NCBI GenBank assembly: GCA_965204715.1 | Contig: OZ242009.1 | Coordinates: 3,224,001 to 3,288,000 of the forward strand | Length of the DNA: 64,000 nt | Direction of reading: 5' to 3' | Source: CATOSP01 sp965204715 | GTDB lineage: Bacteria; Chloroflexota; Dehalococcoidia; Lucifugimonadales; UBA3495 | In this document: positions 16,801-24,384 of the stretch, piece after piece | How positions within the stretch are numbered: position 1 is the stretch's first letter | Layout: every line of letters starts with the position of its first letter | The notes under the pieces: generated by a model | Databases searched by the model: none | Told to the model about the DNA's origin: nothing | What the model saw: the letters and a program-made list of their open reading frames with translations, nothing else | Program-made: the position numbers and the translations under genes

Positions 16801-17446
16801 TATTGGTATCGCCGCCGACTCTCCAAGCGGAGACTTCGCTCGGCGTGTTGGTGTTCGAGCCGGTCGATGGTTCGTGAACTCTGTCGTTGATGCTCCAGCC
16901 CGTCGCGGCGCCGGTGTCCTCATCGGTCTCAGATGTAACCTCTACACTCACGTCGAAGGTTTCGGTGGAGTAGACCATGAGGAAATACGTGGTGCTGGCC
17001 GACAGGGTCGTGTTGGCCGGGGCCGTGAATCTCACCGTGCCCGCCGAGATGGGATGAGCCGGCACCGTCAGGTCAGACAGCTTGGCGTTCGGTTCTCCCG
17101 CATTGTTCCCGCTGGCGACGGCCGACCACAGCTCCGCTCGGATTGTATCGCGTTGGCCTTGGTTCGGGGCGTTTGCTATCACCAGGTCGATACTGCCCAG
17201 AGTGTAGCCCCCAGTCTGGCTCCCCGTCGTGAACCCCTGGGCGTACGCAGTTGCGGCGGTTGATAACCTGAATCTCTGTTGGGCGGCCGCCTGGCCGGTG
17301 TTGCTCACGTACGCGGTCGTCTGTTGGGCATGGGCGATAGGCAGACCGTCCTGGGCGAGGAGGACCGCTAAGGCCAGCAGGGCGGCGGCCAGGAGGAGGA
17401 ACCGGGATGGACAAAGACTTTGGAGGAGGGAGGAGGCCCGCATCAT
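10826..17446 (-). CDS. Giant secreted protein with dikinase-like module and Ig-like repeats
   Basis: A 2206-residue exported protein starting at ATGATG (GGGAGG upstream). Order: signal peptide (1-41, LLLAAALLALAVLLA, cut near AHA-QQ); an N-terminal beta domain to about 225; one FN3 domain (about 228-320); a beta region; then a phosphohistidine-type segment TPLSHVNLRAVQ near 660. An ATP-grasp/PPDK_N-like domain follows, with RYRSSTNNEDLPGFSGAG near 875. Histidine segment before ATP-grasp is the order of glucan water dikinases. From about 1070 on there are ten cadherin/Ig-like repeats of about 90 residues with DADGDSLT cores, plus two copies of an EWRN...GWTRW domain. No sortase or PEP-CTERM signal is visible. 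Substrate unknown; secretion of an ATP-dependent module is odd. Confidence 0.85.
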   Translation of the reverse strand: MMRASSLLQSLCPSRFLLLAAALLALAVLLAQDGLPIAHAQQTTAYVSNTGQAAAQQRFRLSTAATAYAQGFTTGSQTGGYTLGSIDLVIANAPNQGQRDTIRAELWSAVASGNNAGEPNAKLSDLTVPAHPISAGTVRFTAPANTTLSASTTYFLMVYSTETFDVSVEVTSETDEDTGAATGWSINDRVHEPSTGSNTNTPSEVSAWRVGGDTNIIAQIGVNPPAATAPSSLQATAIAGGVRLSWNAPADPAGVITGYEVLRRKSSQSRMRPYVVDTGSTDTSYTDNGAAKQGETYTYQVKAKGVSWNTEASNSAAVTIPGRCPISGGSPVDIPTSEVPIVVTSTADDYFALYVLHDVQGNTVELPVLVKLGEPGTTTLADNLAPLPAEKYRVKKYQVAKPADVDGDCIDDLTELADLGTKSPVNPAESVDISNGAVSITDHATFQKLSYQGRAVSAVDPDLKDMEYVKFTIISPGSDRPTVYFLNSDTHPWHMSFAEALGFDTSSESPWRNAMMHGELIYHPNVVAPDGSLGVYWFQFRPWDTNENHAFDSVAFTFEVLAASMPFLENNLAYYPANQGTLLLYQKDKALYDASRVNVLLEDDIPKVDFFPLNKGEGYGFLRRMSLDERPNPRDIVIYETLPNNLPRVAGVITTVPQTPLSHVNLRAVQDDIPNAFIRDALDDSDIDDLIGRYVRYTVTRSGYVLRAATRAEVDAHYESSRPASAQTPHRDLSVTKITALSDVGFDDWDAFGVKAANMAVLGTLNFPERTVPGGFAVPFYFYDEFMKNAVLAEETLFGKKKWDDDDKFTMAAGTKLNAVVTAMLAHRKFQTDYEVQEEMLDDLRDAIKDAESPQWIIDALTAMHATYPEGQSLRYRSSTNNEDLPGFSGAGLYDSKTQDPDETEEDGIDKSIKGVWASLWNFRAFVERDFHRVDHTRTAMGVLVHPNYSDELANGVAVSFDPFSGREDAYYVNTQLGEDLVTNPEAHSTPEAILLLPDGSYEVLAYSNQKEPRGPLMSDAQMSQLRRHLTVIHDRFAALYQPAPGEPFAMEIEFKITSANKLSIKQARPWVFQRQLNRPPTVVSPLPDISLEGPELRELDLSAVFHDPDGDDLTFTFQVSKGGVAAGWVDGSTLNVGGFGTGTVTITVTAEDPDGNTVSDAFEVSVAPQQQGTPNQTPTVASAISDATIVSESGTRQVSLSGVFTDADGDSLTITAESSAETVATVSVASDYSTLTVTTKSRGTATITVTADDGNGGAVSDTFTVRVKATPVVASGIGDVSGLEEGSSHDVSLSGVFSDADGDSLTITAASSDGAKATVTVAADQSNLSVAGVAEGTATITVTARDVDGNRVSDAFEAPVAKRYASLIAKIKEWRNAPCCVNDKAHTDRWDRTLLVFGEGVADTTLSPMTSDEAQGYADRGWTRWVEVTAALREIESGGQDDTPNQAPTVASAIADATIVNESETLEVSLSGVFSDADNDALTATASSSNEAVATVSVTVDHTTLTVNARSRGEAEITVTASDGNGGNVSDTFTVRVKAAPVVGSALSDVSELEADALQDVSLSGVFSDADGDLLTITAASSDEDKATATVAADQSKLTVAGVAEGAATITVTAQDSDGNRVSDAFDVSVAKKYAALIAKIKEWRNDPRYVNDKAHTDRWDRTLLVFGEGVADTTLSPMTADEAQGYADRGWTRWVEVTAALREIESGGQDDTPNQAPTVASAIADATIVNESETLEVSLSGVFSDADNDALTATASSSNEAVATVSVTVDHTTLTVNARSRGEAEITVTASDGNGGNVSDTFTVRVKAAPVVGSALSDVSELEADATQEVSLSGVFNDADGDSLALSAASSDEAKATVSVAYDGSRLTLAGVAEGTTTITVTAKDSDGNRVSDAFEVEVAKAPEPDNQAPTVSSAITDATIINESGTRQVSLSGVFSDADSDSLTVTAASGDEAVATVSVAADYSTLTVNAQARGEAEITVTADDGNGGTVEDAFTVMVKAAPVVASAIADVSGLEVDATWDVSPAGVFSDADGDSLTITAASSDDATATVTVAADQSKLTVAGVAEGTATITVTARDSDGNAVSDDFAVSVEPEPEDDPAPDEDSPTGPPTVASPLADISLEGPELREIDLSGVFQDPDGDDLTFTAVSSNYGVATTWVDGSTLTVMGTGTGTATITVTAEDPDGNRVSDAFQVTVTPYSQEG
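11965..13303 (-). repeat. 810-bp-period tandem duplication inside the giant gene
   Basis: About 530 bp at 11965-12493 recur almost base for base at 12775-13303 (offset 810 bp, 270 codons), with only a few differences visible. The unit covers two Ig-like domains and one EWRN/GWTRW domain. Near-identity at DNA level points to recent duplication or ongoing gene conversion, making the repeat number likely to vary between strains. Confidence 0.85.
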
Positions 17447-17481
17447 GCCGGGCCTCCCGCGCTTTTCAGAGGCTGAAACTC

Positions 17482-17495
17482 GGGGGGGGGGGGGG
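17482..17495 (-). promoter_or_regulatory. 14-G homopolymer upstream of giant secreted-protein gene
   Basis: Fourteen consecutive G on the plus strand (C on the coding strand) lie 36 bp upstream of the ATG. In other bacteria such tracts in promoter or leader regions of surface proteins change length by slipped-strand mispairing and switch expression. This is a candidate phase-variation site; the length in an assembly may also be uncertain. Confidence 0.55.
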
Positions 17496-17689
17496 CTGAG
17501 AGGCTGACAGAGGCATGACCGCCCTCACCAGGCGGCCTGCCTTACTGCTGCTACAGGTGTCGAACATTGCTACGCTGTCTCCTTGATAGCGCCCAACCCC
17601 TTCCCGACCGGGTCGGCGCGGCGTTTTGGCCCCGCGTCATGGTCGTTTCCAAGACAACCGCGCCCGGAGCCCGGCTCGCGATCCGCCCG

Positions 17690-17800
17690 GTGGCGCCGGC
17701 CTGGAGCCGGCGCCACGGGTGAGATGAGCCAGCAAAACCCTACACCATGAACCGTATCGTGCAAGTATTTTTAAGGACCAATTATTTGTATTCTTTCCTG
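17690..17800. repeat. Dispersed ~95-bp imperfect repeat, copy A, with hairpin
   Basis: A perfect 11-bp hairpin (GTGGCGCCGGC/GCCGGCGCCAC, 17690-17716) is followed by GAGCCAGCAAAACCCTACAC and about 70 bp that match a second site at 24385-24480 imperfectly. The core AAAACCCTACACCAT is identical in both, and both are in the same orientation. Copy A lies 100-200 bp upstream of the histidine kinase gene. It may be a shared regulatory region or direct repeats left by an integration event. Confidence 0.6.
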
Positions 17801-17821
17801 TAACTTTTCCCCGCACCGCGC

Positions 17822-17827
17822 TATAAT
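17822..17827 (+). promoter_or_regulatory. Putative -10 element for the kinase/regulator gene
   Basis: A perfect TATAAT lies 67 bp upstream of the ATG at 17895. The -35 position holds only TGTAAC at 17-bp spacing, a weak match. The surrounding 60 bp are strikingly A/T-rich compared with the flanks, supporting a promoter. The gene's Shine-Dalgarno site is GGGGAGG just before the start. Confidence 0.5.
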
Positions 17828-17894
17828 CAAGCTGCGAGACACCCCGGCCCCAGACCAACCCGCCGCCGGGGGCCGGAAGAAGGGGAGGCACCGA

Positions 17895-20306
17895 ATGAAC
17901 CGGGCAGACCAGCCCTACCGAGAGATCGAGGCGCTCCAGGAACGCCTGTCCCGCCTGAGCCAGGCCAGCCGGCGCATCAACGAGAGCCTGGACTTCGACC
18001 AGGTGCTCCAGGGGGTGCTGGACTCGGCCCGCTCCCTGACCACCGCCCGCTACGGGGTGATGACCCTGCTGGATCAGGGGGGCGGGGTGGAGCACCACCT
18101 GACCTCCGGGCTGACCGCCGGGGAGGCCGAACAGCTCTGGCTCACCCCGGAGGGGCTGCGGCTCCTGGAGGCCCTGACCGGCGTCCCCGAACCCCTGCGC
18201 CTGCCCGACCTGACGGAGCACGTCCACGGCCTGGGCTTCACCGGCTTCCGAATTCCCCTGCCGGTGGGGGTGTTCCGCTTCATGGCGGCGCCCATGTTCC
18301 ACCGGGAGGTCCGGGTGGGCCACGTCTTCGTGGGGGACAGGGAGGACGGGGAGGAGTTCAGCCAGGGCGACGAAGAAACCCTGGCGATGTTCGCCGCCCA
18401 GGCGGCCCTGGTCATCGCCAACGCCCGGGCCTACCGGGAGGAGCGGCGGGCGCGGACCGACCTGGAGACTCTGGTCAACACCTCGCCGGTGGGCGTGGTG
18501 GTCTTCGACGCCAGGACCGGCGAGATGGCCTCGGTGAACCGGGAGGCGCTACGCATCGTGGACGGCCTGCGGGAGGAGGGCCGGCCGCCGGAGGAACTGC
18601 TGGAGGTGGTGACCTGCGTGCGCTCCGACGGGAGGGAGTTCTCCCTGCGGGACTTCACCATGGCGGAACTGCTCAGCGCCGGGGAGACGGTGCGGGCCGA
18701 GGAGATCGCGTTGCGGGTGCCCGACGGGCGGAGCATAAGCGTCCTTCTCAACGCCACGCCCATCCACTCGGAGGACGGAGTTCTGACTTCTTTCGTAATC
18801 ACCCTGCAGGACCTGACGCCCCTGGCGGAGCAGGAGCGGCTGCGGGCCGAGTTCCTGGCCATGGTGAGCCACGAGCTGAGGACCCCGTTGGCGGCGGTGA
18901 AGGGGTCGGTGGACACGCTGCTGGAGACGGCGGGGGAGCTGCGCCCCTCGGAGACGGCCCAGTTCTTCCGCATCATCCGGGACCAGTCGGAGCGGATGCG
19001 CCAGCTGATCGGCGACCTCTTGGACGTGGCCGGCATCGAGACCGGCACCCTGCCGGTGGCCCCGGAACCCTCGGACCTGCCTGCGCTGGTGGAGGAGGCG
19101 GTGAGCAGGTTCACGGCCGGGAGAGAGAAGAACCCGCTGCGGGTGGAACTGCCGGAGGACCTGCCCCTGGTGCTGGCGGACAGGATGCGCATCGTCCAGG
19201 TGCTGGGCAACCTGCTCACCAACGCCGCCGGGTACTCTCCCGAGGGTTCGCCAATCACGGTGTCTGCCGTGCGCGACGGCATCCACGTGGCGGTGTCGGT
19301 GGCCGACCGGGGGCGGGGCATACCGGCGGAGCTGCTGCCGGAACTGTTCCGCAAGTTTTCCCGGGGGAACAACGCAGGCATATCATCGGACGGGGACGGG
19401 TCGGGGCTGGGGCTGGCCATCTGCAAGGGTATCGTGGAGGCCCACGGGGGCCGCATCCGGGCCGAGAGCGGCGGCCCCGGCCTGGGAGCGCGGTTCATCT
19501 TTACCCTGCCTATGGTGGAGGAGCCTGCGGTCATCGCTCCCGCACCGACGCCGGCGCGTTCCCGGCGGGCGGCCCGGGGCCGGGTGCGGGTGCTGGCGGT
19601 GGACGACGACCCCCAGGCTTTGCGCCGGGTGCGCGACGCGCTGACGAAGGCGGGCTACGCGCCGGTGGTCACCGGCGACCCGGCCGACGTGCCCAAGCTG
19701 ATGGCGGAACACCAGCCCCACCTGGCGCTGCTGGACCTGGTGCTGCCGGGCAGCGACGGCATCGAGCTGATGCACCAGGTCCACGGCATGGCCGACGTGC
19801 CGGTGATCTTCCTGTCGGTCTACGGCCAGGAGGAGACCGTGGCCCGGGCTTTCGACATGGGGGCCACGGACTACGTGGTCAAGCCCTTCTCCCAGACGGA
19901 GCTGGCGGCCCGCATCCGGGCGGCCCTGCGCCGCCGGCTGGAACCAGGCCAGGGCGAGCCGTCGGCGCCCTACGCCGTGGGAGGGCTGAGCATCGACTAC
20001 GCCCGGCGCCGGGTGGCGGTGGCCGGGGAGCCGGTGGAGCTGACGGCCACGGAGTACGCGGTGCTGTACCAGCTGGCGGTCCACGCTCCCCGGGTGTTGA
20101 ACCACCAGGCGCTGCTCCAGCGGGTGTGGGGGCCGGAGCGAATGGGCGAGGGCTGGCTGCTGCGCAACGTGGTGAAGAAGCTGCGCCGTAAGCTGGGGGA
20201 TGACGCCGCCGATCCCAGGTACATCTTCACCGAGCCAAGGGTGGGGTATAGGATGGCCGTGGAGGAGGGGCCAAGTGGGGAACCGGCATCACCCACGCCC
20301 GATTGA
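17895..20306 (+). CDS. GAF-PAS histidine kinase fused to OmpR-type response regulator
   Basis: An 803-residue cytoplasmic protein holding a full two-component pathway in one chain. A GAF domain spans about 20-180 and a PAS domain about 185-305. HisKA follows with SHELRTPLAAVKG (His about 326) and then HATPase (NLLTNAAGYSPEG, GRGIP, GDGSGLGLAICKG). A receiver domain starts near 568 with VDDDPQ, has its phospho-acceptor in LLDLVLPGSDG near 614 and the Lys in YVVKPF. A winged-helix DNA-binding domain (700-795) ends RYIFTEPRVGYRM. No membrane segment, so it senses an internal signal. Kinase and DNA-binding output in one polypeptide is unusual. A decayed relative of its C-terminus lies at 26.2-26.6 kb. 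Confidence 0.93.
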   Translation: MNRADQPYREIEALQERLSRLSQASRRINESLDFDQVLQGVLDSARSLTTARYGVMTLLDQGGGVEHHLTSGLTAGEAEQLWLTPEGLRLLEALTGVPEPLRLPDLTEHVHGLGFTGFRIPLPVGVFRFMAAPMFHREVRVGHVFVGDREDGEEFSQGDEETLAMFAAQAALVIANARAYREERRARTDLETLVNTSPVGVVVFDARTGEMASVNREALRIVDGLREEGRPPEELLEVVTCVRSDGREFSLRDFTMAELLSAGETVRAEEIALRVPDGRSISVLLNATPIHSEDGVLTSFVITLQDLTPLAEQERLRAEFLAMVSHELRTPLAAVKGSVDTLLETAGELRPSETAQFFRIIRDQSERMRQLIGDLLDVAGIETGTLPVAPEPSDLPALVEEAVSRFTAGREKNPLRVELPEDLPLVLADRMRIVQVLGNLLTNAAGYSPEGSPITVSAVRDGIHVAVSVADRGRGIPAELLPELFRKFSRGNNAGISSDGDGSGLGLAICKGIVEAHGGRIRAESGGPGLGARFIFTLPMVEEPAVIAPAPTPARSRRAARGRVRVLAVDDDPQALRRVRDALTKAGYAPVVTGDPADVPKLMAEHQPHLALLDLVLPGSDGIELMHQVHGMADVPVIFLSVYGQEETVARAFDMGATDYVVKPFSQTELAARIRAALRRRLEPGQGEPSAPYAVGGLSIDYARRRVAVAGEPVELTATEYAVLYQLAVHAPRVLNHQALLQRVWGPERMGEGWLLRNVVKKLRRKLGDDAADPRYIFTEPRVGYRMAVEEGPSGEPASPTPD

Positions 20307-20749
20307 CATTCAGGCCGGGGCGTAGACCGGCTCCAGCATGGCCGGGCGGAAACGATTTAGCGCTACGCCAATTCACGACGGGTACAAGTCAAGATGTGAG
20401 GTTGATTCACAGCTCGCGCTGAACCGGGGCAGGACGTTTTCAAGTGGGTGGGGAATATGTGCGAGGCCGCAGCAGAGAAGAAGCCGTAGGAACCAAAAGG
20501 AAGGAAACCTTTCAATCCGCCCTAGAGGACCGGACGGGGTGTTTGACGGGGAACGCACACTGCTCAACAACACCTTCGGACGAGCAGAATCTGATGACAG
20601 CAGGCGCTTGAGAATCCGCCGCCCGTCGGAGATGATGGATTCAGGATCAGGTTGCGTTTGACCAACAGGACCGGTATGTCAATTTTCGGGTTGATGAGGC
20701 CGGCGCACCCTGGTCCGCCACGGACGAAGCGCAAGGAGGTCCAGCTCCA
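20307..20749. other. Gene-poor stretch with a short copy of the replication-relaxation gene
   Basis: No convincing gene. At 20311-20346 there is a piece of about 36 bp (containing GGCGTAGACCGGCTCCAGCA) that nearly duplicates 22471-22506 within the replication-relaxation gene, in the same orientation. It directly abuts the end of the kinase gene, so it probably marks a recombination scar. Confidence 0.5.
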
Positions 20750-21094
20750 ATGGCGACACCAGCCCTCAATTGTGCGGCCATCTACGTGAAGGCGAACGGT
20801 TGGAAGTCTCCCGATTCCGCCGAGGTGGAAGTGCAGATGGCTGAGGCCGAGGACTACTGCAAGGGGAGAGGACTTGAGGTTAGGGCCAGGTACAGCGACG
20901 GCCCCAGGCGCCGCGACAGCTTCCACCGGATGATGGCCGACGCCGAAGGCGACGAGCCGCAGTTTGACCACGTCGTGGTGTGGAAGCTCATCTATTTCGC
21001 CTGGAGTATGGAGGAGAGCATCCTGGCCCAGGAGAAGCTGCGGGCCAACGGTGTGAGAGTGCTCTCGGTAAAGGAAAGGATGTTCGAGGACTAA
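20750..21094 (+). pseudogene. Degenerate serine recombinase catalytic domain
   Basis: A 114-residue protein resembling only the resolvase/invertase N-terminal domain: AAIYVKANGW aligns with the usual YxRVS start, and RDSFHRMMADAE then FDHVVVWKLIYFAWSMEE align with the domain core. The catalytic Ser is replaced (YVKANG), and the conserved DRxxR segment reads IYFAWS, so both key catalytic features are gone. It ends before the zinc-ribbon and coiled-coil parts of large serine recombinases. It is therefore a dead remnant or a repurposed small protein; a normal stop and a following terminator suggest it may still be expressed. Confidence 0.65.
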
Positions 21095-21126
21095 TCCGTA
21101 GGCTCCAGCGTAGAGTAACTCGAAGA

Positions 21127-21155
21127 GGCCCGGCTGACGCCGGGTCTTTTCCTTT
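21127..21155 (+). terminator. Rho-independent terminator after recombinase remnant
   Basis: An 8-bp stem (GGCCCGGC with GCCGGGTC, one G-T pair) with a TGAC loop is followed by TTTTCCTTTT. Good terminator form; it would also end transcription of the convergent minus-strand gene only weakly. Confidence 0.75.
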
Positions 21156-21235
21156 TCGCGCCAGTTCGAGTAAACAGACTGGCGTCGGGCGGAATAACCG
21201 GCGACAACTGAGGTCAGGCCCGGCTCCGGCGCCCA

Positions 21236-23047
21236 TCACCGGCGGCAGTGCAGGGCGACCTGGGTGCCGTCCAGCCGCCACACCGTGGCATTCCCGGTCA
21301 GCGGCTCGACAAAGGCCGTCCCCTGGGTGGCGGTCAGCAGGGGCAGACCGCCCCTGGCCTCCCGGAAGTTCGCCTGCGCCTGTTCGTTCCGGCACACCAT
21401 CAGCAGGGGCAGGGGCCGTCCCAGCCTTGCCATGCGGCGGTAGGGGCCCAGCTTGTGCGCCACCCGATGCGGCGCCACCGAATAGCGCTCGTACTCGATG
21501 TAGTGGGGGCCTCCGCCGAAGGGGCCGTCATGCACCAGCACCAGCAGGTCGGGCCGTACCTGGGTCAGGCCGGGCACGTTGACCTCGGCCCGCCAGCCGG
21601 CAAAGGCTTCCACCCCCTCCCGGGCGAACCTCGCCACCAGCCGGTTCACCCCGTCGTTGTGCCGCCGCTCGTGCTCCCGGTACCAGCGGTCCAGGTAGGG
21701 GCCGTGGCGGGACTTGATGATGGCGGGCCGCACCCGGCTCATGTTGGCCGCCCGCCTCATGCCCTGCTCCGACAGGTAGTGCCGCTCGTCGAAAACCGCC
21801 ACCAGCCCGGTCTCGACGAAACGCCGCAGGTGGCGGCGCACACTCTTGGGAGCGCCGTTCACCACCTCGGCCAGCCAGGCGGCCCGCATGGCGGGGAACT
21901 GGCAGACGGCCATGAACAGCCGGTGGGCCAATCTGCCGTCGATAGCGGAAATGTCGGGGTTTTCCCTCAGCCACAGGTTCACGTTCTCAGGACGGCCCAC
22001 GTTGGGGTGCCCGGCGGGGTCGGACACCAGGTCCCTAGAGGGGCGCAACTCCACCGCCGCGGTGCACTGGCCGTCGGGGGTGCAGAAGATGGTGGGCGTG
22101 TCGTGGCTCAAGGTGGAACTGGCCAGCTCCCCGGCCCAGGCGTCAAAGGCCACCACCACCTGGGCCGACGGCTCCACCTCCTGGTCCGGGTCCTCGTAGA
22201 ACAGCCGGTTGCCGATGCGCAGGTTGCGGTCCTCGTCGTGGGAGTAGCAGTCCACGCCCCAGAAGCGGTGCTGCTCCTTGCGGCGCAGCACCCTTTCTGT
22301 GGCGTGGAGACCGGCGTAGGTGAAGGGCGTCCAGACGTCGTTGCCGTAGCGGGCCACGACGTGGTAGAAGCCGCCGTGCCGCAGCAGCCGGAAGTCTGTC
22401 ATCCGGGCGTCCCTGGAGGCAGCCTGATCGTCGGGCGGCCGGACCACCCGGCCGCTCTTCAGCAGGTCCGGGGCCAGGGCGTAGACCGGCTCCAGCATGG
22501 CCAGGCGGCGCAGGGAGGTCTCCAAGCCCCGCGACGTTGCGGTCCAGGGCGGGTGCTCGTGTCCGGGGCTGTCGCTGTTGCCACTGTTGCCGGATTCATC
22601 ATCTACCGGACTCCTAGCGGCAAAGGGGGAACTGTCCTGGTTCTCCAAGTGGGCCGGATGGTCGTGGTCCAGGGCGAAGCGCTCCTGGTAGTCCTGGGGC
22701 AGTTCTCCCTCCGGGTGAAACTGGGCCTGCCCGGCGGCGCGGGCCTCCTCGCGGGGGCTGGGGTGCCGGTGGCCGGTGACGTAGAGTTCGTCCACGGCCT
22801 GGCGGGTCAGGAACCAGCGGTGCTGGCGGCGCTCGGTCATGCCCCGCATCATCGAGTCCGCCCAGCCTCCGCTTTTCAGGGTTGCCAGCATCCTTCCAAT
22901 TTGGCCCTCGGACAGGTCCAGGATGGGCGCCAGGTTGGCCGCGCTGGCCAGGGGCATTCTTGCGATGATTCTCAACAGTCTCCGTTGTTCTGCGGTCAAA
23001 GATTGTCGGGGTGCCATTGCTGCGTTTACGTCCTCCTCGGTTCGCAT
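21236..23047 (-). CDS. Replication-relaxation family protein
   Basis: A 603-residue protein when started at ATG 23047 (AGGGAAAG upstream); a TTG at 23170 would add 41 residues. The N-terminal winged helix (LTAEQRRLLRIIARMP... LDLSEGQIGRMLATLKSGGW... FLTRQAVDELY) is typical of replication-relaxation proteins of plasmids and conjugative elements. Near the C-terminus, VRPDLLVLVHDG and YIEYERYS form a PD-(D/E)XK-like arrangement, followed by KLGPYRRM. The middle has a long low-conservation linker. Such proteins are thought to help plasmid replication or mobilisation. Together with the recombinase remnant it marks this section as mobile-element derived. Confidence 0.75.
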   Translation of the reverse strand: MRTEEDVNAAMAPRQSLTAEQRRLLRIIARMPLASAANLAPILDLSEGQIGRMLATLKSGGWADSMMRGMTERRQHRWFLTRQAVDELYVTGHRHPSPREEARAAGQAQFHPEGELPQDYQERFALDHDHPAHLENQDSSPFAARSPVDDESGNSGNSDSPGHEHPPWTATSRGLETSLRRLAMLEPVYALAPDLLKSGRVVRPPDDQAASRDARMTDFRLLRHGGFYHVVARYGNDVWTPFTYAGLHATERVLRRKEQHRFWGVDCYSHDEDRNLRIGNRLFYEDPDQEVEPSAQVVVAFDAWAGELASSTLSHDTPTIFCTPDGQCTAAVELRPSRDLVSDPAGHPNVGRPENVNLWLRENPDISAIDGRLAHRLFMAVCQFPAMRAAWLAEVVNGAPKSVRRHLRRFVETGLVAVFDERHYLSEQGMRRAANMSRVRPAIIKSRHGPYLDRWYREHERRHNDGVNRLVARFAREGVEAFAGWRAEVNVPGLTQVRPDLLVLVHDGPFGGGPHYIEYERYSVAPHRVAHKLGPYRRMARLGRPLPLLMVCRNEQAQANFREARGGLPLLTATQGTAFVEPLTGNATVWRLDGTQVALHCRR

Positions 23048-23292
23048 ATCTTTCCCTGCCCCCCTCACCGGCGGACTGGCCGGTTCAGGACAGAGCCGCA
23101 CCTGATGAGTTTGAGGGTTTACTAAAGATGGGTCTGCTGCACGGGCGGAGTTGGTGATGGCGCTATCCAATCACCTGATAATAAAGATACGTTCGGGAGA
23201 TACTGCTGGATTGCTGTTTCCGTAACACAATGGCCATAAACAGGAATGGAGAGCAATTGGAAGGCTGTTTATCGTTGAGACGGTCAGCCCCT

Positions 23293-24084
23293 TCAGAGGT
23301 CGTCGGGCGGTTCGGGGACGGCATTGTAGACCCGGACCAGGGCAATACCCCACGCCTGTAGCGTACTGGCGAGCCAGACGACAACGCGGTAGACATTCTC
23401 GGTGATCTGGGCCGCGACGTTGGCTTCCATCAGGGCCGGGTCGCCGGTCCTCATGTGGAACCGGGCCAGGGTCAGCCGGTGGATGGCCTCCCTGACCAGG
23501 GCCATGCCGTGGCCCACGGCTTCGCTCCATTCCTCGCTGGGCGCGGTCTCGTCCGGGAGAGTTCCAGCCGTTCTGAGGTCAACCCAGTGCAGCCATTTCT
23601 CGATGTCGTCAATGGCCGGTTCTTCCGCCAGGGGTTTGACCCGTTCCCTAACCCAGTGGTCTATGTCGGTAGCCGGGTCCAGGGTCATCGGGGTCTCGAA
23701 GTCCTGCCCTCCGGTCTTCAGTCCCGGCCCCAGGTCCTCCCTGAGCCACCGGTTGCAGCCTGCCGCAGTGGCCAGGAGCACCGAGTAGACCTGGTTGACA
23801 TCCAGTTCTCCGGTCCCCTCTTGGTCGAAAGTCCTATCGTCATCGCCGTGGCCGTGCCCGCCGGGCTGCCAGTCAGGCCGGTCCCGCTGCTGCGTTTCCT
23901 CGAAATTCAGCGCGTATTCGTTGCGCACTGGCATCAAGATTTCGGTTAGCAGGGTCAGCCGCTCGAACTCGGACATTCTGGCGGTAATGTCCTGTGGCCA
24001 GGACTGCCGGCTGCGGGCTTCTGTGTCCTCCAGGTCCCGTCGCCACCGGGCTGCCGCCTCTTCCTGTGTAACTGCGCCGTCCAT
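23293..24084 (-). CDS. Hypothetical protein
   Basis: A 263-residue acidic, Trp-rich soluble protein. I chose ATG 24084 (MDGAVTQEEAAARWRRDLED) because AAGGAGAGTCCGAC precedes it; the upstream in-frame extension lacks a site. It is mostly helical, with a His/Gly/Asp-rich loop near residue 80 and a C-terminal hydrophobic helix (ENVYRVVVWLASTLQAWGIALVRVY). That segment is amphipathic and not clearly transmembrane. No family recognised. It shares strand with the replication-relaxation gene, 245 bp upstream of it. Confidence 0.65.
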   Translation of the reverse strand: MDGAVTQEEAAARWRRDLEDTEARSRQSWPQDITARMSEFERLTLLTEILMPVRNEYALNFEETQQRDRPDWQPGGHGHGDDDRTFDQEGTGELDVNQVYSVLLATAAGCNRWLREDLGPGLKTGGQDFETPMTLDPATDIDHWVRERVKPLAEEPAIDDIEKWLHWVDLRTAGTLPDETAPSEEWSEAVGHGMALVREAIHRLTLARFHMRTGDPALMEANVAAQITENVYRVVVWLASTLQAWGIALVRVYNAVPEPPDDL

Positions 24085-24384
24085 GTCGGACTCTCCTTGC
24101 CGGACTCTGTCGTCGACGGGATCAACGAAAGCCCCGGACCCATTGCCGGCACGATTGACATCCGAGGCGAACGCCGTGATATGGCAATTGTTGCCCACCT
24201 GCCAGCGTTCCCGCTCTGCGGAGCCGTCACGCGGGCGGCTTTCCTGCTATTGCTGCTGACGTTGATTACGATGCGGCACTCTCCTTCCCGGCGGGATGGC
24301 TGCTTTCTCCGCTGTCGAAACCGGAGCTGCGGAACCACCCCCCCGCTCGGCGGCACGGGGCCTCCGCTGCCATTACGGGACCGG

